Of a stretch of 64,000 nucleotides of DNA, positions 52,802-61,422 are shown one piece after another. Below the pieces are notes generated by a model that saw only the letters and a program-made list of their open reading frames with translations, had not been told where the DNA came from and ran no database searches. The DNA is from CALBPI01 sp039821645. Lineage in GTDB: Bacteria > Pseudomonadota > Gammaproteobacteria > Steroidobacterales > Woeseiaceae. The number at the start of each line of letters is the position of its first letter. The first letter of the stretch is position 1. A program made the position numbers and the translations under genes. Location: the NCBI GenBank assembly GCA_039821645.1, contig JBCBNU010000001.1, positions 104,635 through 168,634 on the forward strand, in the 5' to 3' direction.

Positions 52802-54415
52802 CTATCGCTGCTTCTCGGCGCGTTGCTGGACCGGCCCCTGATGCAAGGTAAGTGCTGTCACTGCATCGGCATCGTCTCGTTCAAATCTGAGCTCTGCATC
52901 GACGATGCGATAGAAGAATACGTCGTCGCCACTCGGATAGATGGGGTAGAACCCCTGTCCGGTGAGCTGAGCAAGTAGGCCTTCGTCGCCTTGCTTGATA
53001 GTGAACTTCACCGAATCGTTAATCGGGTATTCGCCGACAAATGCCGATAGCGCTTCTGCAGATAGCTCAATCGCCGTGCGAGTGGGCCGCGACGGTTGGT
53101 CGGAAGTGCGGCCAGCACGCTGGATGCGTTGGTTTTGTGCAAGCTCGACTGCGACGACCTCACCCGCTTCGCGAACGAAACGCAGGCTGGCGTCAACCGA
53201 TGTGAACGCATACCAATCGTCTGCGCCAGGCAGCAGTCCCACAGGGCCCTGCCCGCTCATCTGTGCGACGAGCTCACCGTCTGTTTCGAAGACCGCCAGT
53301 CCAACGCTTGGGTTGAATTGATACTGACCGATGACGGTCGCGTCGGGCTGAGTCGTTTTTTTTTCGGCGGCGGTTCGTCCAAGCCATTCAAGACCCGTGG
53401 CGGTCGGATCCTCGCCCCCTGCGACCAGAATCGCGATCGTCGCACCGTTGTCAGGTCGAAAACCGAAAAACGAGTAGTACCCACCGGTTCCGCCGTTGTG
53501 CCAGTAGATCGGCGTGCTTTCGGCACGAGCGATGTGCCAGATCCGAGAGACATCGAAACCGCCGCCGGCGTCTGCAAGAATCTTGCGCCCTGCCTCCCGG
53601 TCCTGCTTCAACGGCCAGGGCTCAGCACCCCGCATGATTTCCCCGAATCGACCAAGATCGCTAGCCGATGCTCGCAAGCCACCCGCCGCGGTCAGTGCGT
53701 CGGTCATTGTCCAGTTGGGGACAACCTCACCACCGCGCCAACCGACTGCGCGGTCCTCACCGATCGCGAAAGCTGCATGCTCAAGGCCAAGAGGGTCGAG
53801 AATCCGACGCTTGAGGGCTGACCGGTAGCCCTCACCGTCAACCCGTCCAAGTGCGTGACCCAACAGCCCGACTCCAAAATTGGAGTACGCATAACGCTTG
53901 ATGAGTGGCTGCAGGGCTCGGGTGAGATTGATGCCGCCTTTGAGTTTCTCAGCATCGTAGCCCGCATAAGGATCCGCAGCATTTGAGAACATCATATTGA
54001 CTGGAAGTCGCGGCAATCCACTGGTGTGCGTCGCGAGTTCCAGCAGCGTGATTTCCCGAACAGCAGGATTCAGCGGCGCAATCTCGTCACCAAAAATATC
54101 GCCGATCGTGGTGTCGTCGGACACCGCTCCGGTGGCGACCATTTCCGCCAGCAGGAGATTGGTAAACACCTTGGTGATGGAGCCGATCTCATACTGGGTA
54201 TCCGGCCCCGGTGCACCCTCATCCGGGTGCGTCTTGCCAGCACTGAGATATCCGGCCTCGCCGTCCAGATGGGTGAGCACACTGACTGACAGCGCGTCTC
54301 CCTCCGATACAGTCTGTTCGGCCCACTGCTCAAGCGACATGTCTGCCATTGCGTTCGCGCCGAGCAGCAAGGCGCAGCAGCTCGCTCCCATCAGTCGATA
54401 AGCCCACCGCAGCAT
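52802..54415 (-). CDS. Exported serine hydrolase with class C beta-lactamase domain and C-terminal extension
   Basis: A 537-residue protein. The leader (LMGASCCALLLGANAMA) is followed by the hydrolase domain: SxxK is SITK near residue 79, YSN in KRYAYSNFGVGLLG serves as YxN, and IYWHNGGTGGYYSFF gives the HxG-like motif. Two repeat-like C-terminal segments (VIGQYQFNPSVGLAVFETDG, FVGEYPINDSVKFTIKQGD) follow, a lipocalin-like extension seen in some esterases. ATG 54415 is chosen as the leader start. It lies 22 bases after the preceding minus-strand gene. The substrate is unknown. Confidence 0.82.
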   Translation of the reverse strand: MLRWAYRLMGASCCALLLGANAMADMSLEQWAEQTVSEGDALSVSVLTHLDGEAGYLSAGKTHPDEGAPGPDTQYEIGSITKVFTNLLLAEMVATGAVSDDTTIGDIFGDEIAPLNPAVREITLLELATHTSGLPRLPVNMMFSNAADPYAGYDAEKLKGGINLTRALQPLIKRYAYSNFGVGLLGHALGRVDGEGYRSALKRRILDPLGLEHAAFAIGEDRAVGWRGGEVVPNWTMTDALTAAGGLRASASDLGRFGEIMRGAEPWPLKQDREAGRKILADAGGGFDVSRIWHIARAESTPIYWHNGGTGGYYSFFGFRPDNGATIAILVAGGEDPTATGLEWLGRTAAEKKTTQPDATVIGQYQFNPSVGLAVFETDGELVAQMSGQGPVGLLPGADDWYAFTSVDASLRFVREAGEVVAVELAQNQRIQRAGRTSDQPSRPTRTAIELSAEALSAFVGEYPINDSVKFTIKQGDEGLLAQLTGQGFYPIYPSGDDVFFYRIVDAELRFERDDADAVTALTLHQGPVQQRAEKQR

Positions 54416-54437
54416 TTTCTGATGTGCTCCGACGAAC

Positions 54438-54968
54438 TTATTCGCCGAGCGCATCGATCTGATCTGCGTACTTGCCGATGATTTCGATGTTCTGTTCAGG
54501 CGTCTTGTCAAAGATTGCCATCATGCCTTTGATCTGGCCTTCCAGCATGTCTACCTGTTCGTCCGGCATTTGGCCGCGCATGCTGTCGAGCATTGCCATC
54601 TGAGCTTCGATTTGCTCACGTTGGTCGGCCATCTGTGCCGCGCCGACCGCCATAAAGATGTTGATCGAATGTGACTGGAAGGTCGGCATGTCATAGCCGT
54701 TCGTATCGAGGATGTCCATTGCCTCGGTGTTCGCGCCGAGCACTTCCATTGCATCCGGAAGCGATGGGTTATCCATCACATCCAGTTCCGCTGCGATTAG
54801 TGCCTTAACCGTCGAAATCCAACCCTCGATGTCGGATGCGGAAAGTACGACGGGCTCGGCGGATTCGATCATGCCCATCGTCTCTGCCATTTCCTCCATC
54901 TGAGCTGCGGCAGTGCCGGCAATCAGACCGAGTGAGAGCAAGAGCGCAGATATCGTCTTCTTAATCAT
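54438..54968 (-). CDS. Met-rich secreted helical protein
   Basis: A 176-residue protein. The leader (ISALLLSLGLIAGTAAA) precedes an all-helical, methionine-rich sequence (MEEMAETMGMIESAE, QIEAQMAMLDSMRGQMPDE). No family was recognised. Because it lies immediately upstream of the serine hydrolase gene on the same strand, the two are probably co-transcribed. Periplasmic helical bundles with many Met can bind copper, but no pattern here proves it. ATG 54968 with GGGAATCC upstream is plausible. Confidence 0.65.
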   Translation of the reverse strand: MIKKTISALLLSLGLIAGTAAAQMEEMAETMGMIESAEPVVLSASDIEGWISTVKALIAAELDVMDNPSLPDAMEVLGANTEAMDILDTNGYDMPTFQSHSINIFMAVGAAQMADQREQIEAQMAMLDSMRGQMPDEQVDMLEGQIKGMMAIFDKTPEQNIEIIGKYADQIDALGE

Positions 54969-55099
54969 CCGGGAATCCTTCTAATTCGAATCTTTAGTGG
55001 TGTAACAGTGTAACGCAGCGATCTTGTCCGGGTGATGACGAATTGCCGTCGCGTGCCCGCTCACCGACAATATCGATTATTCGTTTCTGGAGTTCGACC

Positions 55100-56353
55100 A
55101 TGCTGCTTTTTGTTTCGGCAGTCGCCGTTGTGCTGATCGTTTCTTTCTTGTGTTCAATTTTCGAATCGGTGTTGTTATCGATCACACGCCCGCAGATCGA
55201 GGTGCTGAACCAACAGGGCAGGCGTGCGGGTTCCCTGCTCGCCGGCTTCAAAGAGAACATGGACGTGCCGATTGCTGCGATCCTGATCTTGAACACAGCG
55301 GCGCATACCGTTGGTGCAGCCGTTGCTGGTGCGAGCTACAGCGCGGTGTTCGATCCCTCAACGCTGTGGATCTTCTCATTGCTCTTCACGCTTGCGGTCC
55401 TCTTGTTCACGGAGATCATTCCGAAGACGCTCGGCGTAAGTTATGCGCAGTACCTGGCCTCACCGGTCGCGCATGGCATTCACTACTTGAGCATCATGCT
55501 GAAGCCGCTGGTCGTGATGTCGGAGCTGTTGTCGAGGCAACTGCGCGCTGACAAGCAAGCGCCGGTGACGTCCGCTGATGAAATTCGTTTGCTGGCGGTA
55601 TTGGGGCAGAGCGAAGGTGCTGTGGGTGACACCACCGCGGGGCTGATTGTTGGGGTGACGCATCTCAAGGACCTGGATGCGGGTGCAGTGATGCTCCCGC
55701 GCGACAACGTTGAGTTTCTCTCCAGGACCATGACCAGAGACGAAGTGATTGAACGACTGCACAAGAGTGGCCACAGCCGGTTTCCGCTGAGCACGTCTAC
55801 CAGCCTCGACGACGCCTCCGAGGTTGTGCTCGCAAAGAACCTTTTGCATTGGTTGCTGACTCACAAGGCTGAGACTGTCGACTGGGATGCGTTGGCAGGC
55901 GAGGCGTTGGTTGTGCCGAGCACAATGAAGCTGCCGAAGCTGCTGCGCACTTTCCAGGATGCGAGAAAACATCTGGCTTTGGTTGTCGGTGAATACGGCA
56001 ACGTCGAGGGTCTTGTGACCATGGAAGACGTGCTGGAGGAGGTTGTGGGTGACATCGACGATGAAAAAGACACGCCTTCATCAGATTTTCGTGAGTTGCA
56101 GAACGGCGCCGTGCTGGCGCGCGCCTCGGTAGATCTGCGCAAGCTTTGCTCAAAGCTCGGCGTTGCCTGGAATCCGGACTGGGATGTGTCTACGGTGAGC
56201 GGTTTGCTGATCGAGCAATTGGAGCGCATTCCTGTCGCCGGGGATACGCTGGATTGGCATGGACACCACATCCGTGTGCTGCGTGCAGATCGGCGCCGAG
56301 TGCGCCTCGTGTCGATCGCACCGATCCTGGATGACGACAAAGGCGAGGCATAG
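55100..56353 (+). CDS. CNNM/CorC-HlyC family membrane protein
   Basis: A 417-residue protein. The N-terminal CNNM transmembrane domain has FLCSIFESVLLSITRPQIEV and FTEIIPKTLGVSYAQYLASP; a CBS-pair region with GHSRFPLS and VVGEYGNVEGLVTMEDVLEE follows, and a C-terminal CorC_HlyC domain ends in RLVSIAP. Such proteins are linked to Mg2+ or Co2+ efflux. ATG 55100 begins the first helix. The FFLEELY-like gene follows after 1 base, so the two are coupled. Confidence 0.88.
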   Translation: MLLFVSAVAVVLIVSFLCSIFESVLLSITRPQIEVLNQQGRRAGSLLAGFKENMDVPIAAILILNTAAHTVGAAVAGASYSAVFDPSTLWIFSLLFTLAVLLFTEIIPKTLGVSYAQYLASPVAHGIHYLSIMLKPLVVMSELLSRQLRADKQAPVTSADEIRLLAVLGQSEGAVGDTTAGLIVGVTHLKDLDAGAVMLPRDNVEFLSRTMTRDEVIERLHKSGHSRFPLSTSTSLDDASEVVLAKNLLHWLLTHKAETVDWDALAGEALVVPSTMKLPKLLRTFQDARKHLALVVGEYGNVEGLVTMEDVLEEVVGDIDDEKDTPSSDFRELQNGAVLARASVDLRKLCSKLGVAWNPDWDVSTVSGLLIEQLERIPVAGDTLDWHGHHIRVLRADRRRVRLVSIAPILDDDKGEA

Positions 56354-56354
56354 C

Positions 56355-57074
56355 ATGAGGGCGGACGCTGCCAGACTGCGCGAACATCTGGCACTCAGTA
56401 ATCAGCTGCACGAGACCTATCTGGAGAGCCCGGATCGCCTCGCCGCGTACCGGCGCTTTGTCGATCTGCAAGTCGCTTACTTTTTGCCGAAGTATGACGA
56501 CCTCCGGTCGAGGCCGGGCTACTCGGAAGCGATCGACTACATCATTTCCGACATGGTCGGCCCCACGATTGCGGCACGCGACGCGGAGCTCGCTAAGGTT
56601 GTGCCGATGATGAGCCGGATATTGCCGTCTGGGGCGCTCGAGGCGCTGGCTACTGCGCTCGAGCTGAACGCGACCATTCTGCGTATCAACCTGGATATCG
56701 AAGCCTTGCTGCGCGATGGAATCGTCGGTGGGGCGGCGATCAGTGAGCGCGAATACTGTGCCGCCAGTCGTGAGGCGGCCACGCTCGATGACTGCCTGCG
56801 TTTGATCGCGATGACGCGCAGGGCAGGCGAGAGTCTGGAGCGGATCGTGCGTATTCCGATGATCGGCAGCACGCTGCGTATGATGCGCGGGCCTGCACGT
56901 CTTGTCGGGGTAACCGACTTACACGAGTTCCTGGTGCGTGGTTATACGATCTTCCGTGCGATCGATGATGTGCACGAGTTCCTCGATACCGTCGAGGCGC
57001 GGATGACCGCGGTATTCACTCGGGTGTTCGAGGCACCATTGGATACCCTTGCCGTAGACAATATTCAGTATTGA
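56355..57074 (+). CDS. FFLEELY-motif family protein
   Basis: A 239-residue soluble protein. The region QVAYFLPKYDDLRSRPGYSE, YIISDMVGPTIAARDAELAK and VVPMMSRILPSGALEALATA matches FFLEELY-motif proteins as remembered, with FFLEELY replaced by YIISDMV here. Predicted all-helical. The function is unknown. It starts 1 base after the CNNM gene stop. Confidence 0.65.
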   Translation: MRADAARLREHLALSNQLHETYLESPDRLAAYRRFVDLQVAYFLPKYDDLRSRPGYSEAIDYIISDMVGPTIAARDAELAKVVPMMSRILPSGALEALATALELNATILRINLDIEALLRDGIVGGAAISEREYCAASREAATLDDCLRLIAMTRRAGESLERIVRIPMIGSTLRMMRGPARLVGVTDLHEFLVRGYTIFRAIDDVHEFLDTVEARMTAVFTRVFEAPLDTLAVDNIQY

Positions 57075-57143
57075 CGACTGGTCAGACACCCCAGACTGTT
57101 GCAATCTTTAAAGCGCGTCTCTGAAGTCAAAGGTCTGCGATCC

Positions 57144-57464
57144 ATGAAGTACATTCGAATGCTGATTCTCGTTCCCTTCCTGTTAATGACTGGCTGCGTG
57201 CTCGCCGTTGGCGATGGTGACAACGACGATGACGACGAGCGCTATGCCGCGTCCGACGAAATCATCATCGAGCGGGAAATCAGCCTTGGTGCGACGTGGT
57301 GTTGCGCGAGTTGCACCGATCCGGACGATGGTGTGTCGTGCAACAGCTGCCGTCGTGATGCGCCCGAGAGCTGTCGTTCGATTGAGGTTGCGCTCGTCTG
57401 TAACGGCTCGTACACCGAGACCTCACCCGGCACTCAGTCGTCGGTTGTCACCTGTCTTGAGTAA
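57144..57464 (+). CDS. Small Cys-rich lipoprotein
   Basis: A 106-residue protein. LILVPFLLMTGC is a lipobox with Cys17 as the expected lipid-modified residue. A DGDNDDDDE acidic stretch follows. The C-terminal half has eight further Cys (WCCASC, SCNSC, ESC, LVC, VTC), arranged like disulfides or a metal cluster. No family was recognised. ATG 57144 fits the lipoprotein start. The next gene is convergent. Confidence 0.7.
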   Translation: MKYIRMLILVPFLLMTGCVLAVGDGDNDDDDERYAASDEIIIEREISLGATWCCASCTDPDDGVSCNSCRRDAPESCRSIEVALVCNGSYTETSPGTQSSVVTCLE

Positions 57465-57473
57465 GCAAGTCGG

Positions 57474-59378
57474 CTAGCCGTCGGGATAGACAACCGCGCT
57501 ATTGAGTTTTACCGAAAGCGGGTGATAACCCGATTTGGCGCGCTCGAAGATTGCCCGCGCTTGCTCGATGTCATCGCGCGCCACGAGCGCTCGATACAGT
57601 GGACGGATAAACTTGTTTCTGCCGACGCGGACCAGAAACTCTTCGACGCGCGACTCAGCAGATTCATAACGGTTGCGGATCGTGATCATCAGCCAGCTGA
57701 ACAGCACTTCGTTGTTGTTGGAAGCGGTCAAACCGAATGCCGTATCAAGCTCCGACAGTTGCGTTTGGGTCAGTGTCTCTGGCATACCGTCGAGGAAATG
57801 TTTCCACTCGTGAAACGTCCACGCCGCGGTACCAATATTTGCGGCTGGCAGCGAACCTGCAAGCCAATCGGCGCGCAGTCGATCGATGGTCTCAAAGGCA
57901 TCCGATGTTGGTTGCGGTGCACCTTCTGGGATGCCTGGCTGGTAAATCCACTGTTCAAGCCGCTCTCGCGACAGTACCTCTGGATGGTCCGCGATGAGCG
58001 TACTGTCGAGATAGGCAAGAAACGCCTCGTCATCGAGGCTCTTGAATGCAAAATGATCGAAATAGTGGATCAGGAATGCATCGAAGGCTTCACGCCCGAT
58101 GCGCTTTTCGATTTCGTACAGCATCAATGATCCCTTTTCATAGGGAATATCCGAGAACACTGCATCAGGGTCGGTGCCGGTTACATCGTACGACAAGGGT
58201 TGGTTCGCAACCGGCAGCGTCTGAAGACTCTCAGCCAGGTCCGCGTAGCCGAGAGCCATTTCCATTTCGTAGCGTCGATCCCCGTAGACTTTCTGCATGA
58301 TGCGGTTGGTCAGGTAGGTCGTGAACCCTTCATTGAGCCAGAGGTCTTTCCAGCTCGCGTTGGTGACAAGGTTGCCCGACCATGAATGCGCAAGCTCGTG
58401 TGCGATCAGCGCGACGAGACTGCGGTCTCCCGCGATGACTGTCGGTGTGATGAAAGATAGTCGGGGATTTTCCATGCCTCCAAACGGGAAGCTGGGTGGC
58501 AGGATCAAGAGGTCATAGCGGTCCCAACGGTAAGGGCCGTAGTCGGACTCGCCGATCTCCAGCATGCGTTCGGTGTCCGCGAACTCGTTAGCAGCTGCAT
58601 CGAGCAACTCAGCTTCGGCGTAGACGCCCGTGCGCGGACCCATACTCTGAAACGCCACATCGCCTGCAGCGATCGCGAGCAGGTATGACGGGATCGGCTG
58701 CGGCATTGTGAATTCATAGACACCGTCTAGAGCTCGCTCTGGACTGTTGTCGGCACCCATAAGGGCGCGCAGTTCCGGTGGCACTCGCAGCGTGGCAGAA
58801 ACGGTCTGACGAACTGCCGGTGTGTCCTGTAAGGGTGCGAAGCTACGGGCATGAATCGCTTGCGCCTGAGTGAACATGAATGGAAGTTTGCCACCCGCCG
58901 TCTGGCGTGGCTCAAGCCACTGCACGCCAGTCGCGTCTGGCGAGGTCTTGTAGCTGATGGCGATCGTCTGTGCGCCTGACGGAATGTCGATCAGCAAGGC
59001 CGCACCGAGAATCTCGTCCGCCTCCAGCACGCGAAATGCAACGGCGTCGCAGGCATCGTCTGCGGGTATGCAGGTGCTGGCGATATCGAGATCGCGGGTA
59101 TCCAGTACCAATGGCAGATCGCTGTCGGCAGGAGTCGCAAGCGTGAGTGTCGCGACGCCCTCAAGTACCTTGCGATCGAAGTCGATATTCAGATCAAGAT
59201 CCAGGTGCTCAACGGTGTGCACTTTGGGTAGCGAGTAGGAATGGACATCCTCCCGGGCGATAGCGGGCAACTCAAGGCTGACGGACGGCTGCGTCGGGTC
59301 GTCAGCGGTTTTGTCACCGCAAGCAGTCATCGACAACGTCAAAAGCAGGGTAAGTGTCTTGATCGGGTTTGTGTTCAC
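57474..59378 (-). CDS. M1-family metalloaminopeptidase (LTA4H-like)
   Basis: A 634-residue exported enzyme. The leader (LTLLLTLSMTACGDK) contains a lipobox-like LSMTAC, so it may be a lipoprotein. The zinc motif is HELAHSWSGN with the third Glu in LWLNEGFTTYL; FGGMENPRLSF is the substrate-binding GxMEN. A C-terminal helical domain of leukotriene A4 hydrolase type follows. It removes N-terminal amino acids from periplasmic peptides. GTG 59378 with CGGAGTGAAGC upstream is the start. Confidence 0.9.
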   Translation of the reverse strand: MNTNPIKTLTLLLTLSMTACGDKTADDPTQPSVSLELPAIAREDVHSYSLPKVHTVEHLDLDLNIDFDRKVLEGVATLTLATPADSDLPLVLDTRDLDIASTCIPADDACDAVAFRVLEADEILGAALLIDIPSGAQTIAISYKTSPDATGVQWLEPRQTAGGKLPFMFTQAQAIHARSFAPLQDTPAVRQTVSATLRVPPELRALMGADNSPERALDGVYEFTMPQPIPSYLLAIAAGDVAFQSMGPRTGVYAEAELLDAAANEFADTERMLEIGESDYGPYRWDRYDLLILPPSFPFGGMENPRLSFITPTVIAGDRSLVALIAHELAHSWSGNLVTNASWKDLWLNEGFTTYLTNRIMQKVYGDRRYEMEMALGYADLAESLQTLPVANQPLSYDVTGTDPDAVFSDIPYEKGSLMLYEIEKRIGREAFDAFLIHYFDHFAFKSLDDEAFLAYLDSTLIADHPEVLSRERLEQWIYQPGIPEGAPQPTSDAFETIDRLRADWLAGSLPAANIGTAAWTFHEWKHFLDGMPETLTQTQLSELDTAFGLTASNNNEVLFSWLMITIRNRYESAESRVEEFLVRVGRNKFIRPLYRALVARDDIEQARAIFERAKSGYHPLSVKLNSAVVYPDG

Positions 59379-59452
59379 GCTTCACTCCGCGCCGTAGACC
59401 GGGAGCGTGATGATGCCTGTCTTCAGCAGCCGTCACCAATAGCTCAACGCAA

Positions 59453-59623
59453 TTACTCCTCCTGATCGGGAGGTTGTGGCTTCAACCGCCCCGACTGTTT
59501 CAGGGACTGACGAACGATGAACTCCAGTTGCCCATTGACGCTGCGTAGTTCATCGTCCGCCCAACGCTTGAGCGCTTCCATCACCTTAGGGTCGGCTCGA
59601 AAGAGAAAGGAGGTGCGTGCCAT
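59453..59623 (-). CDS. Arc-type ribbon-helix-helix small protein
   Basis: A 56-residue protein: MARTSFLFRADPKVMEALKR, then WADDELRSVNGQLEFIVRQS, then a Pro/Gln-rich end. The beta-strand TSFLFRADP, helix A and SVNGQLEFIVRQSL fit the Arc family of ribbon-helix-helix DNA-binding proteins. ATG 59623 lies 6 bases after the SPFH stop and the frame ends at TAA 59453. It is easily missed because of its length. It may autoregulate the SPFH operon, whose promoter holds 11-bp spaced repeats. Confidence 0.82.
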   Translation of the reverse strand: MARTSFLFRADPKVMEALKRWADDELRSVNGQLEFIVRQSLKQSGRLKPQPPDQEE

Positions 59624-59629
59624 GAGCCG

Positions 59630-60553
59630 TTAGTTGTAAAGCGAACCCGTATTTATGACCGGTTGTGTATGTCGATCACTACAGAGTACGACCAGCAGGT
59701 TCGACACCATCGCAGCCTTGCGTTCCTCATCGAGGTCGATAATGCCATCCGTCTTCAGTTGATCGAGCGCCATCTCGACCATGCCGACAGCACCCTCAAC
59801 AATTTTGGTCCGTGCAGCGACAACCGCTTGTGCTTGCTGGCGTTGAAGCATCGCGGCGGCGATCTCAGGTGCGTAGGCCAAATGGCTGATACGCGCCTCG
59901 ATCACGTCCACACCGGCGGTGCCCAGTCGATCCTGGATATCCTTGCGCAGCTCATCGCCGACGCGATCGGTGTTGCCTCTCAGTGATTCATCATCGGTCT
60001 CGCCATCATAAGCGTAGCGGCTAGCGAGGTTTCGCAGCGCTGCCTCACTCTGCACCGCGACGTAGTCTTCGAAATCATCAACTTCAAACAGCGCTTCGGC
60101 GGTGTCGACGACTTTCCAGACAACGACGGCGGAGATTTCGATCGGGTTACCGTCGCGATCGTTTACCTTGGAGGGCTTTCCGCTGGAGCGCGACTTTTGT
60201 TGGACCACAGCACCGCTGGAGTTTTTCCTTTCCGGGAGCATGGTGGAGCCGGTTTCGAAGTTGCGAACGCGGCACGAGATCTTCTTCTTCGAGAAGAACG
60301 GGTTGACCCAGTAGAAGCCGGACTCGGTCACGGAGCCTTTATATGCACCGAATAGCAACAACACGCGGGCGTCGTTAGGTGTGATCGCCATGAACCCGGC
60401 TACCATGATCGTTGCCACCAAAATCAGGGGGATGCCGACCAATGGAAGACCGCGCGTCAGCGCGAACACGCCGAAGGCGATGCCGCCCAGCATCAGAATC
60501 AGTGGCAGCCAGCCCGACATGGCTTTGTATTTCTTTTCGTGGACATTACTCAT
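59630..60553 (-). CDS. SPFH/Band 7 membrane protein
   Basis: A 307-residue protein. Two membrane segments (PLILMLGGIAFGVFALTRG, LVGIPLILVATIMVAGFMAI) precede the SPFH domain (RVLLLFGAYKGSVTESGFYW, NPIEISAVVVWKVVDTAEAL). EARISHLAYAPEIAAAMLQR and QQAQAVVAARTKIVEGAV form the coiled coil typical of stomatin/flotillin homologues. It likely scaffolds membrane microdomains. The SD GGAGG lies 6 bases before ATG 60553. It is first in the operon with the RHH protein. Confidence 0.9.
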   Translation of the reverse strand: MSNVHEKKYKAMSGWLPLILMLGGIAFGVFALTRGLPLVGIPLILVATIMVAGFMAITPNDARVLLLFGAYKGSVTESGFYWVNPFFSKKKISCRVRNFETGSTMLPERKNSSGAVVQQKSRSSGKPSKVNDRDGNPIEISAVVVWKVVDTAEALFEVDDFEDYVAVQSEAALRNLASRYAYDGETDDESLRGNTDRVGDELRKDIQDRLGTAGVDVIEARISHLAYAPEIAAAMLQRQQAQAVVAARTKIVEGAVGMVEMALDQLKTDGIIDLDEERKAAMVSNLLVVLCSDRHTQPVINTGSLYN

Positions 60554-60570
60554 TTTTTGCCTCCGCTGAA

Positions 60571-60605
60571 TTGATATTAAAGTGATATCATTTTTATATC
60601 ATATT
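60571..60605 (-). promoter_or_regulatory. Tandem TGATAT operator-like repeats upstream of the SPFH gene
   Basis: TGATAT at 60572-60577 and 60583-60588, and its complement ATATCA at 60585-60590 and 60596-60601, are each spaced exactly 11 bp. TGATATCA at 60583-60590 is a palindrome. One-turn spacing of short half sites is typical of ribbon-helix-helix repressors, and such a protein is encoded in this operon. Confidence 0.5.
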
Positions 60606-60770
60606 GGCAAATCTGTTCAGACTCGGAATCCGCGTGCTCCAGCGAGTCTCGAGGCGCATACACGGTGGTACGTCACAGTTTTTTCGAGTTACCGCAGACG
60701 TGATCCAGGTAATTTGCTATCAAGCGGTTGTCAGCAGGGATTGCTGTTGACATAACGCTTGGGCAATTGG

Positions 60771-61355
60771 ATGAGCATTACTATGACGATTACTGATTCG
60801 CTGCAGCGCAAAGCGCTGCTCGCCGGCGCTACGCTGGCGCTGGCTGCCGGAACCGCAACTGCGGACTCGGGCTTCTACATCGGCGGCAGTGCTGGTGGCG
60901 CGACAATCGAAGCTGATTTCGATGGCGTGACCATTCCCGGTCTGCCGTCGTCAATCGACGAGGACGACACGGCGTTCAAGGTTTTCGCCGGCTATGACTT
61001 CGATTTGCCGGTCGTGAAGCTCGCCGTCGAAGCTGGCTACGTTGATTTCGGGGCTCCCGATATTGATATTCTCGGCGATCCGCTGACTGTCGAGACCACC
61101 GCGCTAAATGTCTGGGGCATCCTCGGCGTTGACGCTGGCTTGGTCGATCTCTACGGCAAAGTTGGCTATGCCTCATGGGAAGCAGACGTGTCTCTTCAGG
61201 GTGTTAGCGACTCCGACGACGGCAACGATCTTGCCTACGGCGTGGGCGCAGCCTTTGGCATCGGTCCTGTACAGATTCGCGGCGAATACGAGCTTTATGA
61301 GTTCGAGGACGTCGACGTCAGCATGCTGTCGCTTGGGGTAAGCTACAAGTTCTAG
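60771..61355 (+). CDS. Small OmpA-like outer-membrane barrel protein
   Basis: A 194-residue protein. The leader (ALLAGATLALAAGTATA) precedes GFYIGGSAGGATIEADFDG, a typical barrel opening, and eight predicted strands end in SLGVSYKF. It most resembles the OmpA-like beta-barrel (porin family) small proteins. ATG 60771 or 60783 starts it; neither has a strong SD. A perfect hairpin follows the stop. The function is unknown. Confidence 0.8.
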   Translation: MSITMTITDSLQRKALLAGATLALAAGTATADSGFYIGGSAGGATIEADFDGVTIPGLPSSIDEDDTAFKVFAGYDFDLPVVKLAVEAGYVDFGAPDIDILGDPLTVETTALNVWGILGVDAGLVDLYGKVGYASWEADVSLQGVSDSDDGNDLAYGVGAAFGIGPVQIRGEYELYEFEDVDVSMLSLGVSYKF

Positions 61356-61366
61356 GAACTGCCGTT

Positions 61367-61394
61367 GCGCATCCCTGCTGAGTCAGGGATGCGC
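61367..61394. other. Hairpin after the barrel gene
   Basis: GCGCATCCCTG at 61367-61377 pairs perfectly with CAGGGATGCGC at 61384-61394 (11 bp, 6-nt loop). No T-tract follows on either strand, so it is not a standard terminator. It could protect the mRNA 3' end or weaken read-through into the MFS gene 28 bases later. Confidence 0.6.
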
Positions 61395-61422
61395 AGCAAG
61401 CCTCGACACTGCCGGAGCCACC

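Noticed and set aside
61367..61394. Standard Rho-independent terminator after the barrel gene
   Set aside because: The stem is perfect but there is no T-tract on either strand.
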